Of a stretch of DNA of 64,000 nucleotides, positions 18,101 through 27,400 are shown piece by piece; the stretch's first letter is position 1, and each line of letters starts with the position of its first letter. The DNA comes from a bacterium D16-56 (GTDB lineage Bacteria; Bacillota; Clostridia; Lachnospirales; Lachnospiraceae). A program made the position numbers and the translations under genes. The notes under the pieces are model-generated. The model saw only the letters and a list, made by a program, of their open reading frames with translations, did no database searches and was not told the DNA's origin. The DNA is taken from positions 248,001 through 312,000 of the forward strand of contig RAYY01000001.1 in the NCBI GenBank assembly GCA_003611875.1. The letters run 5' to 3'.

Positions 18101-18873
18101 TCCAGATACTGCTCATAGACCCTCCTGACAGGCTCCTGATAATCTCCGTCTGTGATCGTCACATTCTTAAGCTCGGTAGAAAAGGTAGTATGCCGGCAGT
18201 GATCCGACCAGTAGGTATCCAGTACCCGAACCTCTGTCATTGTAGGCTCCCGGCGCTCCTCCCCTTTATAATAATTCTGAATATGGCAAAAGTCCTGAAA
18301 GGTCATGGCCAGATTTAAGGAATCATAAAGCTCCTTTAACCCCTTGCCGTCCAAACCGCAAAAGCCTTCCAATTCCGCCACATCTGCCGGCGTGTCATAC
18401 ACGGTCACTAAGGTCAGGGGCTTCTCCTCATCCGCCTCCCGGGAGTCCACCGGATTAATGCAAAATGCCTTCACCGACTCCTTCTGCTCCTGGGTCAGCT
18501 CTCCTGTGAGCACATAGGTAGTGGCGGTCCGAATCACCGGCTCCTCATCCTCCTTCAGCAGCTTCACGCACTGCTCCGCCGAATCCGCCCTCTGATCAAA
18601 CTGCCCCGGCAGATACTCCACGGAAAACACTGTGTCCCCGTCCTCCGCGTCAAAGGCTTCCTCGTACACCCAGTCCACCGGAGGCTCTGAAAATATAGTG
18701 GTCAATGCCTGCCGATACACATCCTCTGACAGATTCTCCACATCATACCGGATCAGCACCCGGACCCGGCTGACCGTATCAAGTTTCAGATAGCTTCGGA
18801 TCTCCTCCTCTAACTCCCTGGCCTTCACGGCAAACTGCGGCTTCTTTTCCACAAACACCCGTCTTACACTCAT
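15109..18873 (-). CDS. purL: Phosphoribosylformylglycinamidine synthase, single-chain
   Basis: This enzyme converts FGAR to FGAM with glutamine and ATP in purine synthesis. At 1254 residues it is the fused form carrying synthetase and amidotransferase. The middle contains NFKNETHNHPTEIEPFGGAA, GDVIVLLGGRTGRDGIGGAT and a second AIRS-like half. The C-terminal class I glutaminase domain starts PTVFIPVFPGTNCEYDSQMA and has the nucleophile in MLGICNGFQAL, with the His-Glu pair in TSHGEGRFV. The fused form is typical of Lachnospiraceae and avoids separate PurQ and PurS. AGGAGGATGAAGA precedes ATG 18873. Confidence 0.96.
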   Translation of the reverse strand: MSVRRVFVEKKPQFAVKARELEEEIRSYLKLDTVSRVRVLIRYDVENLSEDVYRQALTTIFSEPPVDWVYEEAFDAEDGDTVFSVEYLPGQFDQRADSAEQCVKLLKEDEEPVIRTATTYVLTGELTQEQKESVKAFCINPVDSREADEEKPLTLVTVYDTPADVAELEGFCGLDGKGLKELYDSLNLAMTFQDFCHIQNYYKGEERREPTMTEVRVLDTYWSDHCRHTTFSTELKNVTITDGDYQEPVRRVYEQYLEDRRALYGDRKDKFICLMDLALMAMKKLRSEGKLADLEESEEINACSIVVPVTIDGTTEEWLVNFKNETHNHPTEIEPFGGAATCLGGAIRDPLSGRTYVYQAMRVTGAADPTAPLSQTMKGKLPQRKLVGGAASGYSSYGNQIGLSTGYVKEIYHPDYAAKRMEIGAVMGAAPRKYVKRMSSDPGDVIVLLGGRTGRDGIGGATGSSKVHTEASTQLCGAEVQKGNAPTERKIQRLFCRPEVSSIIKKCNDFGAGGVSVAIGELAAGLAVDLDKVPRKYAGLDGTEIAISESQERMAVVLDEKDVEQFLTYAGEENLEAVPVAAVTETPRLVMTWRGKTIVDISRAFLDTNGAHQEADVILETPSRQGSPFERKEVQDVRSTWLQVLGDLNVCSQKGLVEMFDGSIGAGSVFMPFGGRYQLTETQVMAAKLPVRNGTTDTVTMMSYGFDPYLSSWSPFHGAVYAVVSSVARIVAAGGDFKRIRFTFQEYFKRMTQDARRWGAPFAALLGAYQAQLGFGLPSIGGKDSMSGTFQDEEHGEINVPPTLVSFAVDVASHKDLITPEFKRAGSKIVVFCIPRDAYDLPQYEQVMEGYEKLRQDIQAGRILSAYAVERHGLAEAVSKMAFGNRMGVKIEHSLDPRDFFLPGWGNIVCEVADGRVGELAISYTVIGEVTDRAVLEYGPVEISLDQALERWTGTLEKVFPTNSGAEKKPVEDKLYQADSVYVCSHRLARPTVFIPVFPGTNCEYDSQMAFERTGAKVVTRVFKNLSAEDIRESVEVYKKEIAGAQIVMFPGGFSAGDEPEGSAKFFAAVFRNAVIKEEVEKLLHERDGLMLGICNGFQALIKLGLATGGWIVEQNEDSPTLAMNTIGRHVSKMVYTKVVSNKSPWLSGAELGKVYCNPTSHGEGRFVANEEWLKRLFENGQVATQYVDDQGIPTMDEFWNPNGSYMAIEGITSPDGRIFGKMAHSERRGEAVAMNIYGEQDMRIFESGVGYFR

Positions 18874-19082
18874 TCTTCATCCTCCTGTGATCTCCACCTG
18901 ACTCTCCAACCAGCAACAACAGGCAAAAAAACGCCTGCCTAAAACATGATTTGATGCATCTGTTTCCTGCCTGTATCATAGCACAAGATTGTTTATAAAT
19001 AAAATTAATATATTTTATCTCTTTTATCTGTTTTTCTAATAAATAATCCGGACTCTCCATCCAAGCCGGTATATCTCAATTT

Positions 19083-19111
19083 ATTATAGACAGTTTTTTC
19101 CTAGGTGTCAA
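19083..19111 (-). promoter_or_regulatory. Consensus promoter and ~200-nt leader of purL
   Basis: A perfect TTGACA (19106-19111) and a perfect TATAAT (19083-19088) are separated by 17 bp on the minus strand. Transcription would start near 19076, giving a leader of about 200 nt before purL. The gap 18874-19194 (321 bp) holds this promoter, the leader and the terminator of the preceding gene. The leader includes a small hairpin CAGGC/GCCTG (about 18917-18934) with a T7 loop. I see no match to the purine (xpt-type) or PRPP riboswitch consensus. Confidence 0.85.
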
Positions 19112-19113
19112 CG

Positions 19114-19155
19114 AGCAAGAAAAAGACCGAAAAGCCCTTTTACCGGCTTTTCGGC
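19114..19155 (-). terminator. Intrinsic terminator of the MgtC-HAD gene group
   Basis: Read on the minus strand, CCGAAAAGCC and GGCTTTTCGG form a 10-bp stem around an 8-nt loop, followed by TCTTTTTCTT. It lies about 40 bp after the stop of the gene at 19195 and directly in front of the purL promoter. Confidence 0.88.
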
Positions 19156-19194
19156 CAAACAACAGCAGATTTCGTTCCAGACGCTTTTGCTGCA

Positions 19195-19860
19195 TCATCC
19201 CGGCAGATCCTCTGCCCTCCTCAGTCCGGACCCTCTGGTCGCGATTCGATACCGTCTCCTAAAGAGAAGCACAGACAAAATCACCAGCACAATGCCGATC
19301 ACAAACATGACCCGTACCGCAGTAAAGCTTCGAAACTCCACTACCAAAGGGTCTCCCATGGCCTCCACTTCCTCAGCCGTGTAGCCCATCTCCTCCAGAT
19401 ACTCCTTATAATACTTGACCACACTTCCCTCAAGCTTTGCCACATGGCCTTCTATGAAAATCTCTGTGGTCGGTTCTGTCCCGGATGTCATGTATTCCAC
19501 GGTTTCATCCGTAAGCTGGTCTAATACACTGACATCGTCCTGACGGCTTTTCAGCGCAACAAAGCCCTCTGCCGTGGGAATCAGATAATAATTCCCTGAT
19601 TTTCTCCCGCCGCTGCGGGATCCGTCCTTATATCGGGTATAGGAGGTCTCCGATGCAAAATAATCCAAAACATACACCACATTTCCCTCAACATGGCTCC
19701 CTGCCTTTACCTCCTTGCCGTCCAGCATATCCTGAAAGCTAATGGCAGGCTTAAAAGACACCACCAGATCCGATGCATTCATATACAGCAGCATTCCTCC
19801 AATGGCCAGAACCATGATCACCTCTGTGCCCAAGGATCTAAAAATATTCCCAATCTTCAA
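19195..19860 (-). CDS. Unknown two-helix membrane protein
   Basis: This 221-residue protein is not one I recognise. It has an N-terminal helix (VIMVLAIGGMLLYMNASDL, about 14-32) and a C-terminal helix (VRVMFVIGIVLVILSVLLF, about 182-200), with about 145 residues between them that are likely extracellular. That region contains VEGNVVYVLDYFASET and EIFIEGHVAKLEGS, an arrangement of paired beta segments each beginning with an EGxV stretch. It lies 40 bp after another unknown single-helix protein and is probably co-transcribed with it. Similar membrane proteins with no known role occur in Lachnospiraceae. Confidence 0.6.
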   Translation of the reverse strand: MKIGNIFRSLGTEVIMVLAIGGMLLYMNASDLVVSFKPAISFQDMLDGKEVKAGSHVEGNVVYVLDYFASETSYTRYKDGSRSGGRKSGNYYLIPTAEGFVALKSRQDDVSVLDQLTDETVEYMTSGTEPTTEIFIEGHVAKLEGSVVKYYKEYLEEMGYTAEEVEAMGDPLVVEFRSFTAVRVMFVIGIVLVILSVLLFRRRYRIATRGSGLRRAEDLPG

Positions 19861-19900
19861 TGTAAACTCCTCTTTCGCAGATAATTCTTATTTTTTAAGC

Positions 19901-20512
19901 TTACTTCTTTACAACACGGCCTTTTTTGTCTACGCCCCGCTCCCGGTTCACACATTCCTGGAATTTCTCGGCAAATTCCTTCCATGCCTTAGCCTCGTCC
20001 GGCTGCTGGATATTCACCTGGCACTCCTTGCCCAGCTTGGTATTGCTGGCATCCACAGTAAGAATGTACACATTGTTCTTTCCGCCCGGGAAATTCAGGC
20101 GCAGCTCATAGGCATTGCCCCCTACATAGTTTACATTCTCCGAGCTTGCCCGCACAGGCTCTGTGTAGACGATCTTTCCGCCCTCCACACCGATGGGAAC
20201 CACCCACACATGATTGGGCTGATCCTGACGAAAGCCCACTGCATAATAATGATAAACCTCACGCCTCATTCTGGCGCCGCCATATACCTCCTTGCTGTGT
20301 GCATAGGCTGCTGTATACTGGTCTCCGCCCGGAACCAGGTTGGTAATGATCTTGCGGATCTCCGCCTTCTCCTGGCTGTCCACACCCTTTTTTTCATCTA
20401 GGCTGATCTTGATATAAATAATCACGAACAGCACTACCAAGACAGCAATGGTAATCAGAAACACCTGAGGCGTCACGCCTACCATATCTGCCAGGTTCTC
20501 AATAATGGCCAT
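19901..20512 (-). CDS. Unknown single-helix membrane protein
   Basis: The 203-residue protein starts MAIIENLADMVGV and has one membrane helix at about residues 15-35 (VFLITIAVLVVLFVIIYIKI). The rest should be a soluble domain, with VYHYYAVGFRQDQPNHVWVV and NAYELRLNFPGGKNNVYIL. I do not recognise the family. Its start has GGAGAGAGAT upstream. It precedes the two-helix protein by 40 bp, and the pair follows the HAD phosphatase gene on the same strand, so the four genes from MgtC to here may be one transcript ending at the terminator at 19114-19155. Confidence 0.6.
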   Translation of the reverse strand: MAIIENLADMVGVTPQVFLITIAVLVVLFVIIYIKISLDEKKGVDSQEKAEIRKIITNLVPGGDQYTAAYAHSKEVYGGARMRREVYHYYAVGFRQDQPNHVWVVPIGVEGGKIVYTEPVRASSENVNYVGGNAYELRLNFPGGKNNVYILTVDASNTKLGKECQVNIQQPDEAKAWKEFAEKFQECVNRERGVDKKGRVVKK

Positions 20513-20617
20513 ATCTCTCTCCTCTTTTCTCCTATTGATTCTCTGAATTTTTCATGCTCTTTTAGAGTGTGCCCAAACGATCCTTCCTGCGATCTGCACA
20601 CCCCGCTATCTTTCCTC

Positions 20618-21430
20618 TCAATCCCCCTGTATCTCAAAGCCCGCTAAGCATCCCCCCATCTCGCCAAGCCCGGCAAACACCGCATCCGGCTTTACATCCG
20701 AGCTTTTCAAATCTTCTATTGTAGCTTCCCCGGAAAGCACCAGGATCCCCCGTGCCCCGTGGTCAACTCCCGTCTTAACATCCGTGTACAGCCGGTCTCC
20801 CACAAACGCGGTCTGCTCCCGCTTTGCGCCTGTAAGCTCCAGCACCATATCCACCGTCTCCCCAAAGGGCTTGCCCACATACTTAGGCTGTTTTCCCGAA
20901 GACAGCGCAATGGCCGCACACATGGCCCCGCAGTCCGGGATAAACCCGTCTGCCGTAGGGCAGTTAATATCCAGATGAGTGGCCAGAAAATCCGCCCCCT
21001 GCCGTATGTAGGTACAGGCCCTCTCCAGCTTTTCATAGGTCAGCGTCATATCAAAGCCGACCACCACTGCATCCGGCCTGTCCTTTGTCAAAAGGATTCC
21101 GTTCTCCCGAAAATTCTCCTCCAAAGGAGGCGTTCCCAGAAGATACACGGATTTTCCCGGATAAAAACCCTTTAAATACCGGATCATCACATCCCCTGAC
21201 GTCATGATCTGCTGCCGTGTGATCTCACACCCCATTTTTCCAAGCTTTTCTATGTAATCCTTGGGAGATCTGGACGAATTGTTGGTAAAAAACACAAACC
21301 GTTTCCCCAGACGTTTCACCTGTTCCAGAAACCCAAGGGCTCCCTCTAAAAGCTTGTCTCCCAGATAGAACGTCCCGTCCATATCCAGCACAAAAAGCTC
21401 CGTTTCCCGAAGCACCTGTTCCTTCTCCAT
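20618..21430 (-). CDS. HAD-superfamily class IIA phosphatase (NagD-like)
   Basis: The 270-residue product carries the HAD motifs in order. Motif I is LFVLDMDGTFYLGD, motif II is FFTNNSSRSP, motif III is the Lys in YVGKPFGETVDM, and motif IV is AFVGDRLYTDVKTG. The cap is of type IIA, as in NagD and p-nitrophenyl phosphatases, which act on sugar or nucleotide phosphates. The substrate here is unknown. ATG 21430 has AGGAGGGA directly in front, a rather close spacing, so a start upstream in the same frame (21469 or 21505) cannot be excluded. Confidence 0.85.
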   Translation of the reverse strand: MEKEQVLRETELFVLDMDGTFYLGDKLLEGALGFLEQVKRLGKRFVFFTNNSSRSPKDYIEKLGKMGCEITRQQIMTSGDVMIRYLKGFYPGKSVYLLGTPPLEENFRENGILLTKDRPDAVVVGFDMTLTYEKLERACTYIRQGADFLATHLDINCPTADGFIPDCGAMCAAIALSSGKQPKYVGKPFGETVDMVLELTGAKREQTAFVGDRLYTDVKTGVDHGARGILVLSGEATIEDLKSSDVKPDAVFAGLGEMGGCLAGFEIQGD

Positions 21431-21533
21431 TCCCTCCTGCCTTTCCGTATGGGACTCTCCCCTTACCATATCCCATCTTCTGCTTTTACTATTTTCCGCC
21501 TTCACTATCCTCTGCCTTCATGATTTGCCGCCT

Positions 21534-22232
21534 TTACTCACTTGCTGCCAGCACGTCCTCCATCTCCACCAGCTTGGAAAGAAGGCCGAACTTTTTAAAG
21601 CCTGCCGGAAAAATCACGTCAAACTCCAGCTTAATCTCCCCTTTTTTCACCTTCTGCACCTTAGCCCCAATGACCGTTACCTGCTGTTCCAAAAGAAAAT
21701 TCTCCATCTCCTCTACTGCCCCCGGCTTCTGGACAATGGTGAGCCGAACACAGCCATTATACGCCTCTTTGTTAAAATAAGCAACATTGAAAAACACATA
21801 TTGCATCAAAAGAATCAGAATCGCCGCACTGATCCCAATAATGTACATGCCGGCACCCAAGGCCAGGCCCATGCCGGCCGTAACCCATAAAATCGCCGCG
21901 CTGGTCAGGCCGTTCACCAAATTATTTTTTACAAAAATCACGCCAGCTCCCAAAAATCCGATTCCCCCCACCACCTGAGCCGCCATCCGGGCCGCGTCAA
22001 ACCCCGGCACATCCGTGTATCCATACTTAGAGATCACCATCATAAGAGATGCCCCAAAGGCCACCACCGTGAGAGTCCGGGTAGCTACGGACTGAGTCCG
22101 TTTTCTCCTCTCACTGCCGATCAGAAATCCAAAGAAAATCGCCAAAAGTATCCGGAACAAATACTCCAGCTGCAATAACACCCCCGGCATCAAGAACTGC
22201 CCCAGCGCCTTAAACCCATGCCCATACTCCAT
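21534..22232 (-). CDS. MgtC/SapB-family membrane protein
   Basis: This 232-residue protein has about five membrane helices in residues 15-150 and a small C-terminal ACT-like cytoplasmic domain (about 160-232). Family signatures include LLAIFFGFLIGSERR near helix 1, TRTLTVVAFGASLMM, and QVVGGIGFLGAGVIFV, the core MgtC motif. MgtC proteins modulate ATP synthase or magnesium homeostasis in pathogens, but the role of clostridial members is not known. It is the first gene of the group ending at 19195. Confidence 0.88.
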   Translation of the reverse strand: MEYGHGFKALGQFLMPGVLLQLEYLFRILLAIFFGFLIGSERRKRTQSVATRTLTVVAFGASLMMVISKYGYTDVPGFDAARMAAQVVGGIGFLGAGVIFVKNNLVNGLTSAAILWVTAGMGLALGAGMYIIGISAAILILLMQYVFFNVAYFNKEAYNGCVRLTIVQKPGAVEEMENFLLEQQVTVIGAKVQKVKKGEIKLEFDVIFPAGFKKFGLLSKLVEMEDVLAASE

Positions 22233-22293
22233 ATGGATCCCTCCTGTCCCTTTGATTTCCTTATTATAAACGATTTTATGGCACTTTTCAACG

Positions 22294-22330
22294 AAAAGCC
22301 TGCCCCCTTTTCACTCGGGTGCAGGCTTTT
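22294..22330 (-). terminator. Terminator of the Ser/Thr phosphosignalling operon
   Basis: AAAAGCCTGC (22294-22303) and GCAGGCTTTT (22321-22330) form a 10-bp stem extended by C/G pairs around an AT-rich loop. T residues lie on both flanks, so it could work in both directions. It lies directly after the stop at 22340, the last gene of the operon that begins near 38150. Confidence 0.9.
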
Positions 22331-22339
22331 CCGAACCTC

Positions 22340-24457
22340 CTATCTGCTTGTACACACTCCGTCCCCATCCACCTCATACCCGTCAGGGGTTGTGGTATCC
22401 TGGAACAAATGCCCGTCCGTCAGATCAAAATAATACCAGTTTCCGTCTATTTCACGCCATCCGGTAACCATATAGCATTCTGTCTCATCAAAATAATAAC
22501 GGCCTCCCTGTCCGTCAGACCCCCAGCCCACTACGGCTGCAGCCTTCTCATCAAACCAATAGCTCCTTCCGTTAATTTTCTGCCATCCGAATTTCACAAA
22601 ACCATCCTCATAAAATCTCCAGGAACCATCTTTTTCCCCTATCCATCCTCTGTAGTCTGGATCGTCTGCAGCAGAACATTCCGAACAGAACACCCAGTCC
22701 CCTTCCCCCTGCCAATTTTCACACCAACTCTGCTTTTTGATATCTTCCTCACTTCCACTGTAAAAATAAATCCTCTTAGGGCGGGTATCCTTTGCCTCAT
22801 CCAGCTCATCTACAAGGGGCCCTCTGATTTCCTGAATGGAAGACGGCAGAAAAACAACCCTCAAACTCTCACAGTCGTCAAATACCCCCATGCCCAGAAC
22901 CTGAACCGTGTCCGGAATCCGCACCTGCTGGATCTTTGTACAGTCGATAAAAGCAAAGTCGCCAATCGCTGTAACCACACTCCCATTGTACTCTGACGGC
23001 ACCTGAATACAGGCAGCATTCTCTTTGACACAGGCCACCAGCATATATGTTCCGTCCTCATTCAGAGAAAAAATGCCAAAATCATCGTACTCATATTTCT
23101 TATCTTCCGCTGCTTCTGAAGCCGGACTTTCGGTTTCTTCTTCTTTCTCCTCCGAGGAATCCTTTTCTCCGGATCTTTTCTTATCTGCTTCTGTTTCTTC
23201 TTCGGTATCAGTCCTTCCCCTATCAGCCTCTGCGCCAATGTCTTCCTCCTGCACAGAAGCTTTCTCCTCCCTTCTGGATGCCCAAAAACCGATCATCATA
23301 AGGATCAGGAAAAATGCCCCTGCCCCGCAGAGCACCCTAAAAATCAATTTCTGTATCAGCTTTCCAAGTTTTTTTAATCCGCTTAACGATTCCCCGTTTT
23401 TTTTCTTTTCCTCCCCTCCCTTCCCTGCAGGATTTGCAGGTTCTGAAGCTACATTTGTCCTCTCCTCATGATTCCCATTCTCCTTTTGGGCAGGAGACGG
23501 CGCAGTCAGCCTTCTTTTCAGCTCCCGCATATTCTGGATCCGTTTCTCTGCCTTCATCTCCAGGCCGGCCGTAATAGCCTGAATGCCCTGCTGCGGAATA
23601 TCAGCGCCTGAAGGAAAGGCCAGGGGCTCCTTTTTAAATTCACGCTCCATTGCCTCCGGCACTACCTTGCCGGTCAGGCAATAATAAATGGTAGCCGTCA
23701 TGGCATAGACGTCTGTCCATCTGCCCAGAACCTCAGACTCCACATATTGCTCCGGCGCACTGAAATTCCTCTTTACCACTGCCATGGAAACACGTCCGTC
23801 GCTGGTTCTGATGTCCATGGCTGCCCCCATATCCAGAAGCCTTGCCGCCCCGTCAGGCTGCAGCATAATATTATCCGGCGAAATATCCCTGTGGATAAAT
23901 CCATTGTCATGAATCACAGCCAGGCTTTCCAGGATCGGAGACAGCAGGCCCACACATTTTTCATAACTTAAGACCCCATGCCTCAGCAGATAGCTTTTTA
24001 AGGTTTCTCCCTCCACAAAATCCATCACAATATATGCGGTCTGATTTTCCCGAAAAGCATCACTTACACGGACAATGGAAGGCACGGAGTCCAGTCGTGC
24101 CATCTTTCTCGCCTCCTTCATAAAACGGTCAATGCCCTCAGACCACTGGACCCTTTCATTGTCGCCGAAATCCCACTGTACCTGGCTGGAATAGCTGCCG
24201 GTCCGCGCAGCAAATCCAGAAGGAAAATATTCCTTCAGCGCCACCTTCATCTCCAATGTCAGGTCATAGCCTACATAGGTAATGCCAAAGCCTCCCTGCC
24301 CGATCACCTTTCCCACCAGATAACGTCCATGAAGAATGGTGTTCTCCTGTAAGGCGTTGGAGGGCTGTCCGCTTCCCTGATGATAACCGCAGTGAGGACA
24401 CACCAAAACCCCCTGCCCCAGTTCTTCCATGCATTTTGTACATCGGTTCATCTGCAT
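22340..24457 (-). CDS. Membrane Ser/Thr kinase with BspA-type and cell-wall-binding ectodomain
   Basis: This 705-residue protein has a zinc ribbon (C6, C9, C20, C23), a Hanks-type kinase domain (about 44-320) and one membrane helix (about 373-393). A Glu/Lys-rich stalk follows, then a short BspA-like LRR region (FAFIDCTKIQQVRIPDTVQV). Wall-binding repeats end it (WRFYEDGFVKFGWQ, YWFDEKAAAVVGW, WYYFDLTDGHL). In the kinase the glycine loop is GQGGFG (53-58), the lysine is K75 and the catalytic loop is HRDISPDN. The metal motif is DMG (209-211) instead of DFG, a change that often still allows activity. The topology resembles PASTA kinases such as PrkC, but with different outer domains. It is the last gene of the operon; GGAGG lies 7 nt before ATG 24457. 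Confidence 0.88.
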   Translation of the reverse strand: MQMNRCTKCMEELGQGVLVCPHCGYHQGSGQPSNALQENTILHGRYLVGKVIGQGGFGITYVGYDLTLEMKVALKEYFPSGFAARTGSYSSQVQWDFGDNERVQWSEGIDRFMKEARKMARLDSVPSIVRVSDAFRENQTAYIVMDFVEGETLKSYLLRHGVLSYEKCVGLLSPILESLAVIHDNGFIHRDISPDNIMLQPDGAARLLDMGAAMDIRTSDGRVSMAVVKRNFSAPEQYVESEVLGRWTDVYAMTATIYYCLTGKVVPEAMEREFKKEPLAFPSGADIPQQGIQAITAGLEMKAEKRIQNMRELKRRLTAPSPAQKENGNHEERTNVASEPANPAGKGGEEKKKNGESLSGLKKLGKLIQKLIFRVLCGAGAFFLILMMIGFWASRREEKASVQEEDIGAEADRGRTDTEEETEADKKRSGEKDSSEEKEEETESPASEAAEDKKYEYDDFGIFSLNEDGTYMLVACVKENAACIQVPSEYNGSVVTAIGDFAFIDCTKIQQVRIPDTVQVLGMGVFDDCESLRVVFLPSSIQEIRGPLVDELDEAKDTRPKRIYFYSGSEEDIKKQSWCENWQGEGDWVFCSECSAADDPDYRGWIGEKDGSWRFYEDGFVKFGWQKINGRSYWFDEKAAAVVGWGSDGQGGRYYFDETECYMVTGWREIDGNWYYFDLTDGHLFQDTTTPDGYEVDGDGVCTSR

Positions 24458-24472
24458 AGCATTTCCTCCAGA

Positions 24473-27400
24473 TTACTCATAATAATGGATCGTCACACTG
24501 TCTCCAAAGGCATTTTCCCCAAGCTGGCAGTCTGAGCTTATGGTCACGGACTTTAGGCTGCTGCACCCTGAAAACGCATCTGCTTCAATGCTTTTCACAC
24601 TTCTGGGAATGCTTAAGTCCTCCAGAGAGGTACAGTCCCGAAAACAGGAAGGGCTCAGCTTTTTTGTTCCTTCCGAAATCACAACCTTTTTAAGCTGCTC
24701 TGCCTTCCAAAAGGACCGGGTATATACATTTTCTACACTCATGGGCATGATGACCGAAGTGACCTGAGAACCGGTAAAGGCATAGCTGGCAATGGTTTTT
24801 GTTCCCTGGGGAAGCAGACATTCGCCCTCCTTAGCAGTCAAAACCAGCTTGACACTGGTTCCTTCGCTCCCCTTCTCATACAGTATGCCGTCTTCCAACT
24901 GATACTTTTCACTTCCGCTTTCTAAAGTCAATCCCTCCAGCTCTGAAAATGCTCCGGCATAAAGACTCTCTAAGGACGCCGGAAGGGTCACCTCCTTGAT
25001 CGCTGTATTATAGAACGCAAAATACTCCATAGTCTTCAGTCCCTCAGGCAGCTTTACATATTTCAGAGATGTACAATTGAGGAAGGCGTCCTCCCCAATA
25101 GTTTCCAGACCCGGCCCAAATATCACGCCCTCCAGAATCTCGTTGTCCTTGGCAAATTCCTTCTGAATGGCTGTCACCGGAAGTCCTTCTATCTCCTCCG
25201 GAAATACTACCAGCTTTTCCTCTCCCACATATTCCGTCAAAGTGATGCCTGTTTCGTCCTCATTTTTTTCATAAGTAAACTCCGATTCCTTTGCATACTT
25301 GTAAATCTCTATATCCTCCGGAAAGCTTTCACTGACCTTTCCTTTCCACTCTCCTTCGTCAAATTTCCAGGGAACCACCACATAGCTGTCTTCTCCCCGA
25401 TATCCGGTAATGGTAATCTCCCCGTCTGCCACATTGTAGATCAGCCCGTCTTCTGTTGCATATCCTCCCAGAGCCACCAGCGAGGAGCCGTCCTGGTAGA
25501 TCAGAAAGGTATGATCACAGCGATAATCTCCGTCTTCCTTATATTCCCCTGTAATGAACCACAGCCACTTTCCTGTTCCGTTGATTCCCAAAACATTTTC
25601 GCCGCTGTAGATAACCTCTGCCCCTGTTCCGTCTGTCCTGATTTTATGAATCTCGCTGCTGTCTGTGGGACTGTAATAGATCCAGCCGTCGCTGTACAGG
25701 CTGCACCCCTGATAGATCTGGCCTGCCTCCTCCTTTAAAGGATTTTCCTTTGGCGTTCCCTCCAGATCACAGACCACAAGCTGCTCCTTTGACAGAGAAA
25801 ACATATATGCTGTATCGTTCTCAATATACCCGTTGATCAAATAATCCTTGTCATTAAGGAGTTTGGCGTCTTTTCCGTTGAGATAAGCCCGCTTTAGCTG
25901 TGTGCCGTCTAAAGGATGGCCCTCAGGGAAGGTAATATAGTAAAGATATCTTCCGTCAAGGTTGTACCAATAAATATCCTCCTCCAGCAGCTCCTCCTCC
26001 TCTTTTGTCTCCAGATTATACCGGCAAAGGGTATAGAGAAAATCATCTTCATCCCCATTTTCTTTCATGTAGTAGAGCATTTCCTTTTCATTGGAATACT
26101 GCACATATTGAAGCTTCGTATAATCAGGGCTGCTGACAAGTGTCTTAACCTTGCTGCCGTCAAAGCTCATCTCCATAATCGAATCCTGTTCTTCCGGATC
26201 CTCGCTGCTGTCATGAAGGAAATAAACCCGGCTTTTCCCGATATTGATAAATCCTGCATCTTCGTCTACGATCATTCCCTCATTGATGTAAAAAGTCTTA
26301 TCTTCCTTGTCATATTCACATACATACAAGTTCCATTCCATATCCACATAATATTCATACTTATTGGAGATGGCCCCATAGTTGGCTCCTTGGTGCAGGT
26401 TTCCGTTGGTAGTTCCTAACGTCTGGACAGTAGGAAGCCAGGGCTTTGCCGCATAAACCCATGCTCCTGCCCCGCATACAGCCAAAACAGCCGCGGCAGC
26501 CACAGCCCTCCTGATCAGACGCCCTCCCTTGCGAACCGTCTTTTCCAATAAAGCTTTCAGCTCTGCCATGGTCCTGATCCGCTCCTCCGGCTTTACGGCA
26601 AGAGCTTTTGTGAGAATATCCCGGGCTTTCTTGTTCTTCATTCCCTTCAAAGAAAACTGGGAAGGCTTCAGGATCCGCTCCATGGCTTCCGGAATCTCCT
26701 CTCCTGTACTGCAGCGGTAAATCACCGCAGCCATGGCATACACATCCGTCCAGCCGCCTACAGCTCCATCCTCCATATATTGCTCCGGGGCGCTGTAGCC
26801 CTTCTTTACAATACTTTCGGATGTGCCGGAATGCTCCACTGCCATATCCACTGCTGCCCCAAAGTCAAGAAGCTTTACCTTCACATCCCGCCCGCTTCCC
26901 AAAACCATCAGATTATCCGGACTAATATCCCGGTGTATCAAGCCCTTGGTATGCATAACCCCCAGGCTGTCCATAATGGGAAGAAGCATGTCCACACAGG
27001 TGCAAAAGTCAATCTTGCCATTCTGTTTCAAATACTGCTGCAAGGTAATTCCCTCTGCAAAATCCATGACAATATAAGCTGTCTGATTCTCCTGGAAGCA
27101 GTCTCTTACCCGCACAATCCCTGACAATTCATCCAGCTTTGCCATTTTTCTTGCCTCACTGGAAAAACGCTCGATACACTCCTTCCACTTCTGGTATTGG
27201 GTCTGGGAAAAGGTCCACTGAAGCACATTGGAAACCGAGTGATCTCTTGACGCAAGACTTTTGGGACAATACTCCTTAATCGCAACCTTAAGCTCCAGCT
27301 TCAGATCATATCCCACATAAGTGATCCCAAAGCCTCCCTGCCCCATGACCCGCCCTACCAGATATCTCCCACATAAAATGGTATTGATCTTCAATGCATT

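Noticed and set aside
18874-19082. Purine riboswitch in the purL leader
   Set aside because: None of the conserved junction sequences of the purine aptamer or the PRPP/ykkC class are present.
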